DNA of 54,521 nt, taken from NCBI GenBank assembly GCA_910578605.1, contig CAJTQG010000011.1:7475-61995 (forward strand), given 5' to 3'. Positions within the stretch are counted from its first letter, which is position 1. The number at the start of each line of letters is the position of its first letter. Source of the DNA: an uncultured Lachnospiraceae bacterium (GTDB taxonomy: Bacteria; Bacillota; Clostridia; Lachnospirales; Lachnospiraceae). This document shows, in pieces, positions 16,810 to 25,723 of this stretch. A program made the position numbers and the translations under genes. Below the pieces are notes generated by a model. The model was not told where the DNA came from and did no database searches. It saw only the letters and a list, made by a program, of their open reading frames with translations.

Positions 16810-19506
16810 TTATTCTTCATTACATATAGTCTTGCGAATTAAATCCACAGGAATCATAGTTACGGCAAAGGTTGCTGCCACAATCCATCCCCAGACTGCA
16901 AAAGGCTCACAGCTAAACATATTTCCAATCCACTTAAACACAGGAATCGGAATCAATGCCGCATTGACAATCACACACTGAACTGCAATGATAAGGAAAA
17001 ATACCTTTAGAAATCCTGTATTTTGTTTTAAACCTTTAAAGATACCAAAGCCATCGTCCCTCACATTAAAGCCGTTAAACAATGCCGCCAATATAAACAA
17101 CACAAAATATGCGGTCAAATGCTGTGCATTTGGAACACCTTCAAAAATTTGTTCGCCATCTATTTTCCAGCCGCCAAACATATAGGCAATCTTTGACCAC
17201 TTTAAGAACAAAAAGCTGATAACAGTCATCCACAATCCCATAGTGACAATCTGAACCATCATTTTTTTGCTGACAATACTCTCGTCTCTTCTTCTAGGCT
17301 TCTCATTCATATATTTCTCCAATGCCGGCTCATTTCCAAGCATGATAGCGCCAAGTCCATCCATCACCAGGTTGACAAATAAAAGATGGGTTACCTTGAG
17401 CGGCTCCTCCACTTTAAAGAACGGAGCAATGGCGCTTACCACTACGGCAGCCACATTGATTACCAGCTGGAATTTACAGAACTTTAATATATTGTGATAA
17501 ATTGTCCTTCCATACCAGATGGCATCTTTAATTGATTTAAAGTTGTCATCCAAAATAACAATCTTTCCTGCCTCCTTCGCCGCCTCTGTACCGCTTCCCA
17601 TGGCAAAGCCAACGTCAGCTCTCTTCAATGCCGGCGAATCGTTGACACCGTCTCCGGTCATACCTACTACCAAATTCATTTCCTGACAAAGCCTCACCAT
17701 ACGTGATTTGTCCGTAGGCAATGCCCGAGCTATTACCTTAATTCTTGGTATAATCTCCTTTACTTCCTCATCTGACATTTCATTGAGCTGTGCGGAAGTC
17801 AACGCCAAATTTTCCTCACTCTTTATCAATCCAGCATCCTTTGCAATGGCAACTGCTGTCTCCAGGCGGTCGCCGGTAATCATAACAACCTGAATTCCTG
17901 CATTTTCCACCTCCTGAATGGCTTCCTTGGCCTCCTGGCGCACATCATCCCGAATCGCTACCAATCCAATAAGCACTGTGTCCTCATTTATTTTATTTTC
18001 CACCAAATTCTGCTGGGAATAGCCAAAGGCCAAAACACGCATTGCTTTCTGTGCCAATTGATCAATTTTTTCGTTGAGTACCTTTTCATCTAGCTTCTGC
18101 ACATTTCCATCTGCGTCCATATACAGCTTTGCCACTGCCAGCAATCTCTCCGGCGCTCCCTTGTAAAAGGTCTTTCCCACGGAATCAATTCTAGCCTGAC
18201 TAAATTTGTTTGTTGAATTAAAGCCCTGGGATGCGTTCACTACATACTCTTTATTGTCCTGCAGCAATTGGAAAGTGCCCTCCCCAATAAACTTCATCAA
18301 TGCCTGGTCCGTAGCATTGCCGCCAATCACACGGTGTTCATCATCAAACATAGACTGTGTATTCTTGCCAATTGCCAAATCCAGCAATCCCTTTACCTGA
18401 CCGTGATGTCCCAAATCCTCAAGAGGAATGGTATTTCCGTCCCCATTGAAAAACTCTACCACCTCTAACTGGCCTTTTGTAATAGTACCAGTCTTATCAC
18501 TGAATAAAATATTCAGGGACCCTGCCGTCTCTATACCTTCTGCCTTGCGCACCAATACATTGTGGTCTAACATTTTGCTTGTATTTTGCATTAAAACCAA
18601 TGAAATCATCAGAGGAAGTCCCTCAGGCACCGCACACACAATAATCACCACCGCTAATGAAACGGCCTCCACGATTTTCTGAATTACCTCTCCTGCACCC
18701 ATTGCAAAAAACTCTGAGAAACCGCCTGCACTTATAATAAAATAAATCAAATACAAAATGGCAATTACAATGGCGCCAATATATCCAAAGGTAGATATTT
18801 GACCTGCCAGCTTGGAAAGCTTAACCTTCAAAGGTGAATCTGGTTCATCCTCCTGCATTTCTTGTGCCATTTTGCCCATTACAGTAGACAAGCCTACTTT
18901 GCGTACATCCAGCACCCCTTCTCCGTCAAAAACTACCGCCCCCCTAAACAGAGAGTGCTCGTCCACAAAAGTATCGCCAGTAATATCCTCCCGAAATTCT
19001 ACCTCTCCCTCTGCGGCTCTCTTTTTGCACTCCTCCGCCTCTCCATTCAGGGCAGAGTTATCTACAATCAAGCGTCCGTCCACTAAAATACCGTCCGCCG
19101 GAATCTTATCTCCAGACTGCAGCAGCACCTTGTCCCCCACAACCACATCATCCATCTCAATCACTGTCACAAGTCCGTTGCGGTATACTTTGCACTTATC
19201 CTTCTCTGTGCTGTCCTTCAGCTCCCTGTACTTTGTGTCACTTGCCACTCCTGTCTTTGCAGATACGGTAGCTACAATCAGCACTGCCACTATGGTTCCC
19301 ACTGGCTCATAGATTTCCGCATAACCAAAGAAAAACATAACAATCATAAGAGCGGCAATGGCAAGCAAAATCTTAATCATAGGGTCCCCAAAGGTTTCCT
19401 TAAACTCGTCCCAAAACGTGGTGGGCTCGGAATCAGGAATGGCATTGGAACCATATTTTTCTAATGATTCCTTTACTTCTTTGTCATTCAATCCTTGCAT
19501 TTTCAT
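16810..19506 (-). CDS. P-type cation-transporting ATPase (PMCA/PacL type)
   Basis: This is an 898-residue P2-type ATPase predicted to export Ca2+ or Mn2+. An N-terminal cation-ATPase domain is followed by paired membrane helices, the M4 motif 'PEGLP' (near 295), the phosphorylation site DKTGT (Asp near 337), 'MTGDGVNDSPAL' and six C-terminal helices. The actuator motif usually written TGES reads 'NGEAE'. ATG 19506 has GAGG eight bases upstream; ATG 19512 is too close to it. A Mn2+-type riboswitch precedes the gene, so manganese efflux is the favoured role, with calcium as the alternative. Confidence 0.93.
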   Translation of the reverse strand: MKMQGLNDKEVKESLEKYGSNAIPDSEPTTFWDEFKETFGDPMIKILLAIAALMIVMFFFGYAEIYEPVGTIVAVLIVATVSAKTGVASDTKYRELKDSTEKDKCKVYRNGLVTVIEMDDVVVGDKVLLQSGDKIPADGILVDGRLIVDNSALNGEAEECKKRAAEGEVEFREDITGDTFVDEHSLFRGAVVFDGEGVLDVRKVGLSTVMGKMAQEMQEDEPDSPLKVKLSKLAGQISTFGYIGAIVIAILYLIYFIISAGGFSEFFAMGAGEVIQKIVEAVSLAVVIIVCAVPEGLPLMISLVLMQNTSKMLDHNVLVRKAEGIETAGSLNILFSDKTGTITKGQLEVVEFFNGDGNTIPLEDLGHHGQVKGLLDLAIGKNTQSMFDDEHRVIGGNATDQALMKFIGEGTFQLLQDNKEYVVNASQGFNSTNKFSQARIDSVGKTFYKGAPERLLAVAKLYMDADGNVQKLDEKVLNEKIDQLAQKAMRVLAFGYSQQNLVENKINEDTVLIGLVAIRDDVRQEAKEAIQEVENAGIQVVMITGDRLETAVAIAKDAGLIKSEENLALTSAQLNEMSDEEVKEIIPRIKVIARALPTDKSRMVRLCQEMNLVVGMTGDGVNDSPALKRADVGFAMGSGTEAAKEAGKIVILDDNFKSIKDAIWYGRTIYHNILKFCKFQLVINVAAVVVSAIAPFFKVEEPLKVTHLLFVNLVMDGLGAIMLGNEPALEKYMNEKPRRRDESIVSKKMMVQIVTMGLWMTVISFLFLKWSKIAYMFGGWKIDGEQIFEGVPNAQHLTAYFVLFILAALFNGFNVRDDGFGIFKGLKQNTGFLKVFFLIIAVQCVIVNAALIPIPVFKWIGNMFSCEPFAVWGWIVAATFAVTMIPVDLIRKTICNEE

Positions 19507-19580
19507 ATTCATTTCCTCTTTTCTTTTTATTGATTACTTGCAACACAGGCAATCTTTATCTATAGTATGCCCTGTTTTAT

Positions 19581-19648
19581 CTATAAAAAAAGACTTTTAT
19601 CTTATCGGAAAATAACATGTAGTCATCTTTCAATAAAATAAAAGTCTT
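19581..19648 (-). terminator. Riboswitch-controlled terminator before the P-type ATPase
   Basis: On the minus strand AAGACTTTTAT (19648-19638) pairs perfectly with ATAAAAGTCTT (19600-19590), followed by seven T residues. The left arm of the stem is also the 3' half of the riboswitch P1 helix, so ligand binding would prevent the terminator from forming. Confidence 0.85.
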
Positions 19649-19775
19649 GCATTTTCATTACGATACGGATTTTTCAATCGGGTATGTCGACATCGTACAC
19701 ATATATCCCAATTTTTATGTCTGTTCACACAAACTTTATAAAAATAAAGAAATATGCAGCTACTCCCTTTTACTT
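19636..19775 (-). promoter_or_regulatory. yybP-ykoY (Mn2+) riboswitch
   Basis: The minus-strand leader contains the family landmarks in order: AAAGGGAGTAGC at the start, GTCGACATACC in the middle and GCAAGACTTTT at the end. P1 pairs AAGTAAAAG (19775-19767) with CTTTTATTT (19644-19636), one G-U included. Known members bind Mn2+ and turn on exporters such as MntP, TerC-family Alx/YkoY and P-type ATPases. The call rests on motif recall; a covariance-model hit would confirm it. Confidence 0.85.
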
Positions 19776-20170
19776 ACTCTATTCTATTTAATTTTCACAT
19801 TGATTGTTGTCATTGTGGTTTAACCTACTCTTTTTGCCAATGATATGAAAACAAGTATAACACTTTTGTCAAAATCTGGCAAGTGTTTTCTGTTTTTTCA
19901 TCTTTTTATTTTCACATTCTCTGTCTCTTTTACTAAATTAACCTACCATTGTTTTCTATTTTGTCAAAAAAAGGAAGCACTGCCTTAATTTTTCCCAAAC
20001 AAACAAATTATTTTTTCTCCTTTCCCCTCTCTAATATTTATAATAGAAACCGACTGAAAAAAGGGAACTACAGAATAGGTATTGTAATCAATCAAAAAAT
20101 GAAATATGCAAAATTTAAAATAAAATAGCAATATATCTGAAATATATTTATTCTAATTTAATATCATACA
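19776..20170. other. AT-rich intergenic stretch without a gene
   Basis: No credible coding sequence is seen. On the minus strand a 7-bp inverted repeat AACACTT/AAGTGTT (19859-19887) surrounds a TTGACA, and could be part of the promoter or operator for the riboswitch transcript, but no convincing -10 box follows at the right distance. Confidence 0.4.
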
Positions 20171-20228
20171 AAAATACCATCTGTACATTCCCGCTGCAAA
20201 ATATTGAGAATGAGACAGATGGTATTTT
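20171..20228. terminator. Terminator of the terD operon
   Basis: AAAATACCATCTGT (20171-20184) and ACAGATGGTATTTT (20215-20228) form a perfect 14-bp stem 15 bases after the last terD stop. AT-rich flanks on both sides supply weak U-tracts. Confidence 0.85.
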
Positions 20229-20243
20229 AAATTAAAATCAAGA

Positions 20244-20834
20244 CTACACGTAGCGATTTACTACATCAGGCAATCCTGGATCTTGCGTTGCCTGTCCTAT
20301 AGCATTAAACTTCCACTCGCCATTATGCTTATAAATCTCTCCAAATATCATAGTCATCATGCCATCATAATTTTCTGACAAGTTATATTTGCAAAGCTCT
20401 GCATTTGTTCCGCCGTCCACAATGCGGATAAAAGCATTTTCAATCATACCAAAGTGCTGTCTCTTCTGAACTGCCCCATAAATATTGACAACAAATACAA
20501 TTCTGTCATATTGTTCTGGCAGCCTTGCCAAATCCACAACAATCTGCTCATCATCCCCATCGCCTGCTCCTGTCAGATTGTCTCCCATATGCTGAACACA
20601 GCCAGACGCATCTCTCAAATTTCCAAAATATATGATATCCTGCTTCGCTGCAATTTTTCCATTTGTCAACATCAGAGCGGAGGCATCACAATCAATAGGC
20701 TCTGGTTTCTTCGCAAACAACCCTACCTTTTTCTTTACTTCATCCCATCCTAAGCCTACCATCACCCTAGATAATCCTGTACTGCTCTCCTTGCTTAAAC
20801 TGACCTTTTGACCTTTCTGTAAACTAATTGACAT
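20244..20834 (-). CDS. TerD family protein (divergent paralogue)
   Basis: This 196-residue TerD-family protein begins with the family signature 'LQKGQKVSLSK' and carries 'GLGWDE', 'HMGDNLTGAGDGDDEQI' and 'FGEIYKHNGEWKFNAIGQ'. TerD proteins bind Ca2+ through aspartates. Here the first Ca2+ loop reads PIDCDAS instead of DFDLDA, losing one aspartate, while the second (GDGDDE) is intact. It is the third and last terD of a tandem set, 67 bases after the previous one, and precedes the operon terminator. Role: cytosolic chemical-stress response. Confidence 0.9.
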   Translation of the reverse strand: MSISLQKGQKVSLSKESSTGLSRVMVGLGWDEVKKKVGLFAKKPEPIDCDASALMLTNGKIAAKQDIIYFGNLRDASGCVQHMGDNLTGAGDGDDEQIVVDLARLPEQYDRIVFVVNIYGAVQKRQHFGMIENAFIRIVDGGTNAELCKYNLSENYDGMMTMIFGEIYKHNGEWKFNAIGQATQDPGLPDVVNRYV

Positions 20835-20901
20835 GTCGCTTCCTTTCCTGCATCTATGCGATGCATTGCCTTACACCTTTGGTTTAATTATTGTCCCACT
20901 A

Positions 20902-21483
20902 TTATTCTACTTCCACACCATAGTTGGCACACAGAGCTGCCAAGCCGCCCTGATATCCGCTTCCAATAGCGTTAAACTTCCACTCACCATTGTTTTTGTA
21001 TATCTCCCCAAATACCACCGCAGTTTCTATAGAAAAATCCTCGCCCAAATCATAGCGAAGCAATTCTTCCCCATTGGTTTCATTATAAATTCTAATAAAG
21101 GCGTTATTTATCTGCCCAAAATTCTGACGCCTGCTCTCCGCATCATAAATGGTTGCCGTAAATGCAATTCTGGCAATATGATCCGGCATCAAGGACAGAT
21201 TCATTTTAATCTGCTCATCATCACCCTCTCCTGCCCCTGTTGTATTGTCACCCATATGTTGAATTGCTCCCGACGGATGTGTGAGATTGCCATAGAACAC
21301 AAAATCCTCCTGGCGGGAAACTCTTCCTGTATCTGTCAATAAATATGCTGCCGCATCCAGATCAAAATCTCCGCCTGTATCATACTGATTGATGTCCCAA
21401 CCAAGACCTATTACCACATGATTCAGCCCTGGATTTCCTTTTGTCAGACTTACCTTCTGACCTTTTTGCAAATTAATCGGCAT
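20902..21483 (-). CDS. TerD family protein
   Basis: This 193-residue TerD protein has both acidic Ca2+-binding stretches intact (DFDLDAAAYLL near 41-51 and GEGDDEQI near 88-95) and the C-terminal 'GEIYKNNGEWKFNAIGSGYQGGLAALC'-type ending in outline. It is the middle of three tandem paralogues and is closest to the one upstream, from which it is separated by 47 bases. AAGGAGGAG precedes the ATG. Confidence 0.95.
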   Translation of the reverse strand: MPINLQKGQKVSLTKGNPGLNHVVIGLGWDINQYDTGGDFDLDAAAYLLTDTGRVSRQEDFVFYGNLTHPSGAIQHMGDNTTGAGEGDDEQIKMNLSLMPDHIARIAFTATIYDAESRRQNFGQINNAFIRIYNETNGEELLRYDLGEDFSIETAVVFGEIYKNNGEWKFNAIGSGYQGGLAALCANYGVEVE

Positions 21484-21530
21484 TGCTGCTCCTCCTTTTT
21501 AACAATCACTGCTGTTTACATTTTTCAGTT

Positions 21531-22112
21531 TTACGCAACTTCAATTCCATAATGTCCGCAAAGCGCTGCTAAGCCGCCCTGGAATCCGCTGCCGATAGCA
21601 TTGAACTTCCACTCGCCATTGTGACGATACAGCTCTCCTACTACTACTGCAGTCTCAATAGAGAAATCTTCTCCTAAATCATAGCGTATCAGTTCAGTGT
21701 TATTGGATTCATCCACAATACGAATATAGGCATTAGAAACCTGTCCAAAATTCTGGCGTCTGCCCTCCGCCTCATAAATCGTAACGGTAAATGCCACTTT
21801 TTCTACATTGGCAGGAATCTTTGTCAAATCAATTAAAATCTGTTCATCATCCCCATCTCCCTCTCCTGTCAAATTGTCTCCCATATGCTTTACAGATTCA
21901 CTGGCATGCTCTAAGTTGCCGTAAAAAATAAATTCTTTCTCTGTAGGGCATGTTCCATTTGCCCCAAGCATAAATGCTGCTGCATCTAAATCAAAGTCCG
22001 CCCCTGAATCAAATGCATTTACATCCCATCCAAGACCTACCATAATACTTTTCAATCCCGGATTTCCTTTTGTCAAGTCTACCTTCTGTCCTTTTGATAA
22101 ATTAATTGGCAT
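21531..22112 (-). CDS. TerD family protein
   Basis: This 193-residue TerD protein has DFDLDAAAF and GDGDDEQI acidic loops and the 'GGLAALCGHYG' ending. It is the first of the three tandem paralogues and starts 71 bases after telA, with AAAGGAGG upstream of its ATG. The three copies probably arose by local duplication and may form mixed assemblies with TelA, as inferred from Ter operon studies. Confidence 0.95.
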   Translation of the reverse strand: MPINLSKGQKVDLTKGNPGLKSIMVGLGWDVNAFDSGADFDLDAAAFMLGANGTCPTEKEFIFYGNLEHASESVKHMGDNLTGEGDGDDEQILIDLTKIPANVEKVAFTVTIYEAEGRRQNFGQVSNAYIRIVDESNNTELIRYDLGEDFSIETAVVVGELYRHNGEWKFNAIGSGFQGGLAALCGHYGIEVA

Positions 22113-22183
22113 ATATATATCCTCCTTTTAAATGTAATATTATATAATTTTAACAACAATTGCTTATTATTTGCAGATATAAG

Positions 22184-23362
22184 CTACATGCTTTGTCCCG
22201 CCTGAGGAACCTTGTACTTTTCATGAAATTCCTTCTTAATTGACTCCAGTCTTGCCTTGTCATCCTGGCGCTGCTTTCTGGCATTCTCCTGAATTTGCTG
22301 CGTCTCGTCAATACCATTCATAATGGTTCTCCAAGTTGTCTCTAATGTCTCAATCTTAATAGAACTTCCAGAGGTAAGCTTTGCTGTCAGCTTAGACTGC
22401 TCCACTGTATTTCTTGCATTTCTAAGGAGCATCTCGTTTGTCTTCTCATCCAAAGCCGACATAGCATCCGCCTGTATTTTCTGACGTTTAAGCATAATTG
22501 CCTGTGCCAATGCCTGCTTAAATACAGGAAGCGTCACAATAAATGCGGAATTGATTTTACGAACTAAATTCATATTACTGAACGCCATTGTTTTCAGCAT
22601 AGGAATAGACTGCATTGCTACACTCTCCGCCGTTCTCAAATCTTGAGTTCTCTGCTCTAACATTAAAAGGCATTGCTGAAGGTTCTGGATTTCAAATTGA
22701 ATAGAGTTATCTCCCGTATTGGTCATATCCTCCTGTCTCTTTGCGATATACGCCTCAATTTCCCTGCATCCCTGCTCACCAGCCAAAATATATTTTACTA
22801 AATCATGATAATAATTCACATTGGCCTCAAACATCTCATCTAATTTTCTGTTAGACTGCTTGATTTCTGATTCATATTGCTTCAACTGGACATAAATCTT
22901 GTCCACCTCATCTCCCATAGTATGGTATTTTGACAAAATTTTATCCAACTGCTTTTTGGCATTGCCGAATATTTTGTTCAAAACCCCCTTGTCCTCCTTG
23001 ATTTCTTCAATATCAAATTTGGACATAATCTTTCCCAAAGTCTTCAGCATCTCACCTGTATCGTCTAACTGTGACATATTAACACTGTTCAAAACGATAT
23101 CCGAACATTTAGAAATCTCCTCTGCCGCCTCACCGCCGAAGGATACAATCGTATCCATATTGTCAATCTCAATTTGACTGACAAGGGCATCTACTTCAGG
23201 AGAGTTCACAAGCTCTGTGTTCATCTGCTGCCTGTCCTCCACAATATCATATTGCTGTACTACCTCTAACTCTGTACTCTCCTCTGCAGCTGGTGCTGGC
23301 TGTAGCTGGTCCGCCTGATTCATCGGCTGCTGTGTTTGTGCTTTGCTAAAATCTAATCCCAT
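22184..23362 (-). CDS. TelA-like toxic anion resistance protein
   Basis: This 392-residue protein belongs to the TelA/KlaA family. It is soluble, largely helical and coiled-coil, with the family core from about residue 55 to 385. Recognisable stretches are 'LVSQIEIDNMDTIVSFG', 'ISKCSDIVLNSV' and 'AIMLKRQKIQADAM'. TelA is a standard partner of TerD in Firmicutes stress operons (compare B. subtilis YceH). It follows yceG after 39 bases and has AAGGAGG before the ATG. Confidence 0.93.
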   Translation of the reverse strand: MGLDFSKAQTQQPMNQADQLQPAPAAEESTELEVVQQYDIVEDRQQMNTELVNSPEVDALVSQIEIDNMDTIVSFGGEAAEEISKCSDIVLNSVNMSQLDDTGEMLKTLGKIMSKFDIEEIKEDKGVLNKIFGNAKKQLDKILSKYHTMGDEVDKIYVQLKQYESEIKQSNRKLDEMFEANVNYYHDLVKYILAGEQGCREIEAYIAKRQEDMTNTGDNSIQFEIQNLQQCLLMLEQRTQDLRTAESVAMQSIPMLKTMAFSNMNLVRKINSAFIVTLPVFKQALAQAIMLKRQKIQADAMSALDEKTNEMLLRNARNTVEQSKLTAKLTSGSSIKIETLETTWRTIMNGIDETQQIQENARKQRQDDKARLESIKKEFHEKYKVPQAGQSM

Positions 23363-23401
23363 TTGCGCCTCCTTGTTTGTTATTAAGATTATCTTTTTCT
23401 A

Positions 23402-25669
23402 CTATCTTTTAAATATTCTTTCCCGCCATGTTGGACGGATATTGGATGGAATAGAAGCAAAATCAGGGACTTGCAGGTCATATACATATTCCCCAATTTG
23501 ATGCTCCTCCATAACCTTTCCATTAAAATATTTCTCCACACTTCTATATCCGGTAGGAACAAAAAATACAACATCCAAACCTACCAGACTAAAATATGCC
23601 GCCATAATACTATCTTCTAAGGACAATATTTCCTCTGACGGATTAATAAAAATTAATTTGGGATTCTTCTTTGTAAAATCAAACCTTTGAAGTCTTCGCA
23701 CCATATCCTTTTCCATATTCAGAACAGTTGCAATAATCGTATACTCCATTCCATTTTCAAAGGTACCCCGAATCCATCTTTGTTCTATCAGCAATGCCAG
23801 CTTATCCAGCAAATGCTCCTGCATCTCATCCCTTAAAACCTGATAGGAATAAGCCTTATGCTCTTTTATTTTCTTCTTCAGCAGCTTGCCGCCCTTAAAA
23901 AATTCAGTGGCATAAGCTTTCATTGGATTGGGCTTACTTACATCCACATAAGCCCCATTGCTCACTAATATGGTGTCTTCTGTAAGCAATGCTTTAATCT
24001 TCGACCAATACTCTGATACCTTTCCATCCTTCACACCAGAAACCTTGGCAAACAATACAGGAATATTAACTTGTTGGTCTGTTGTTGCAAAATTAGGACG
24101 AAAACGAACCTCCTGGTCCCACAAGATGGCTATCTCCTCATACATAGTCTGCAGCCGCAGGGACTCTGCCTTCTGATATTGCTGATTGCGGTACATGCCT
24201 GTATCCTGATACAGCATTGTATCCAATTCTCTCTCCGCATGATATGCCGCTGTTCCAATCTGGACTTGTCCCTGTCCTGAAGGATATTCCTCCACTACAA
24301 GAGATTCTTCATAGGTTAATTCATACAAAGATTTGTCCTCTAAGAGACATTTTTCATTTTTATTGGGAACAAATATAGCTACATCTACCGGAAGGGCAGA
24401 CAACATCTTGCAAAATAAAATTTCATTCTCGTTTTTGCAGCCACCAAGATAAATAAAACAAGCTATATCCGGCATATTCCAGTTAGAAAATAATCCTGAC
24501 TGAAAACGCTTTAACCAACACAGCAAATATACTGCCTTGTTCATCAATTTGTTCACATGAACTTGAGGCTGCTCTGCCTCTTTCAGCATTACATCCAAAA
24601 AAGCTTTTACCATTAAGTTGTGAAGCTCCTGATTAGCTGTAAAATGAATATTATTTTTCAAATCCATGAGCATTTGCTGTGCAGACTGGTAGTTTCCTCT
24701 TTTGATAAGAGCTATCTCCTCCATAGAAGGAGGTTCAATTCGTTTATTTACAATCACGACCTGTCTCTTATTCCCCTTTAACTCCTGATAAAAATGCCGC
24801 AAGTCATTTATATATGTCAGCTTATCCCAAACGCCCCAAAAGCGGTACAAACAGTTGTAAAAAAATCTTTTATCCTCTCCCCTGGCATAAGTTGCCTTGA
24901 GTATATCCTCCAAGCCCTTTCCCTTTATCCATGCATTGGTACATGGATTGACAGCAGGCAATTTGCCGTATAGCTGCTGTATTTTTTGCTGCTGTATGTT
25001 CCTCTCTGCCAGTTTGTCCACACTAAAATCAGGTGGAAAGGGCTGTCCTCCTGGAACCGAATATTCCAGCGAGGCTGTCCCCTTAGGGTCCAATGTCAAA
25101 TATTTACTGTCCCCATTTTTTTGAAGCAGAACAATATCACACCCCGCCTTTGACAGCACACACAATAATTTCCACTCGTACTGGCTGACCTCCCCCTCAT
25201 ATAAAATCTTAGGAACATCCTCCGCCCCCAGTCGATTAACAATTCTCTCAAATTTATAATAGAGCCAACACATAAATTTAATATATGTGTTTTTCTGCAT
25301 GTTCTGATTTTTGCCTTCCTTTGCCATATCCAGCAGAACATCATAGACAGCATAGGTGACATTTTCCCTCTGCGTGGAATTCATCCGCGGCAGCCATTTT
25401 TTTAATGAGGCATTGATAAATCCAGGACTTAATTGAAAATCCAATCCCATCATCTCCTCATAGTAGGAAAGGTTTCCCTCGTCTGGATTGGGAATTTTGC
25501 CTATAATGACAATACCATTCTGTCTTGCTTCCTCATAATACTGCATTAAAAAATCTTCTACCTGCTGACTGTATGCGTTAATACGGTAAAAATAAACCGC
25601 TTTTTCTTCTCGTCCATTCAATTTATTAAAATATTGCTCTAGCCCAGAAAGTTTTTTATGTTCAAACAT
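23402..25669 (-). CDS. YceG-like stress-response protein
   Basis: This 755-residue protein matches the YceG family found next to TerD and TelA in Firmicutes. It is larger than many members (B. subtilis about 540). No enzyme motif is obvious. The C-terminal third, including 'AAYFSLVGLDVVFFVPTGYRSVEKYF', is the most family-like. It starts 54 bases after the upstream gene, whose N-terminal half is related to it, and lies 39 bases before telA. The role in the Ter system is not known. Confidence 0.85.
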   Translation of the reverse strand: MFEHKKLSGLEQYFNKLNGREEKAVYFYRINAYSQQVEDFLMQYYEEARQNGIVIIGKIPNPDEGNLSYYEEMMGLDFQLSPGFINASLKKWLPRMNSTQRENVTYAVYDVLLDMAKEGKNQNMQKNTYIKFMCWLYYKFERIVNRLGAEDVPKILYEGEVSQYEWKLLCVLSKAGCDIVLLQKNGDSKYLTLDPKGTASLEYSVPGGQPFPPDFSVDKLAERNIQQQKIQQLYGKLPAVNPCTNAWIKGKGLEDILKATYARGEDKRFFYNCLYRFWGVWDKLTYINDLRHFYQELKGNKRQVVIVNKRIEPPSMEEIALIKRGNYQSAQQMLMDLKNNIHFTANQELHNLMVKAFLDVMLKEAEQPQVHVNKLMNKAVYLLCWLKRFQSGLFSNWNMPDIACFIYLGGCKNENEILFCKMLSALPVDVAIFVPNKNEKCLLEDKSLYELTYEESLVVEEYPSGQGQVQIGTAAYHAERELDTMLYQDTGMYRNQQYQKAESLRLQTMYEEIAILWDQEVRFRPNFATTDQQVNIPVLFAKVSGVKDGKVSEYWSKIKALLTEDTILVSNGAYVDVSKPNPMKAYATEFFKGGKLLKKKIKEHKAYSYQVLRDEMQEHLLDKLALLIEQRWIRGTFENGMEYTIIATVLNMEKDMVRRLQRFDFTKKNPKLIFINPSEEILSLEDSIMAAYFSLVGLDVVFFVPTGYRSVEKYFNGKVMEEHQIGEYVYDLQVPDFASIPSNIRPTWRERIFKR

Positions 25670-25723
25670 CCGCTCATCTACCTCTTACTCTTAACACTTT
25701 TTAATATATATACAACAAAGAAT

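Noticed and set aside
16810..19506. Plus-strand frames of 60-166 codons opposite the P-type ATPase
   Set aside because: They follow the codon structure of the ATPase on the other strand and have no start signals.
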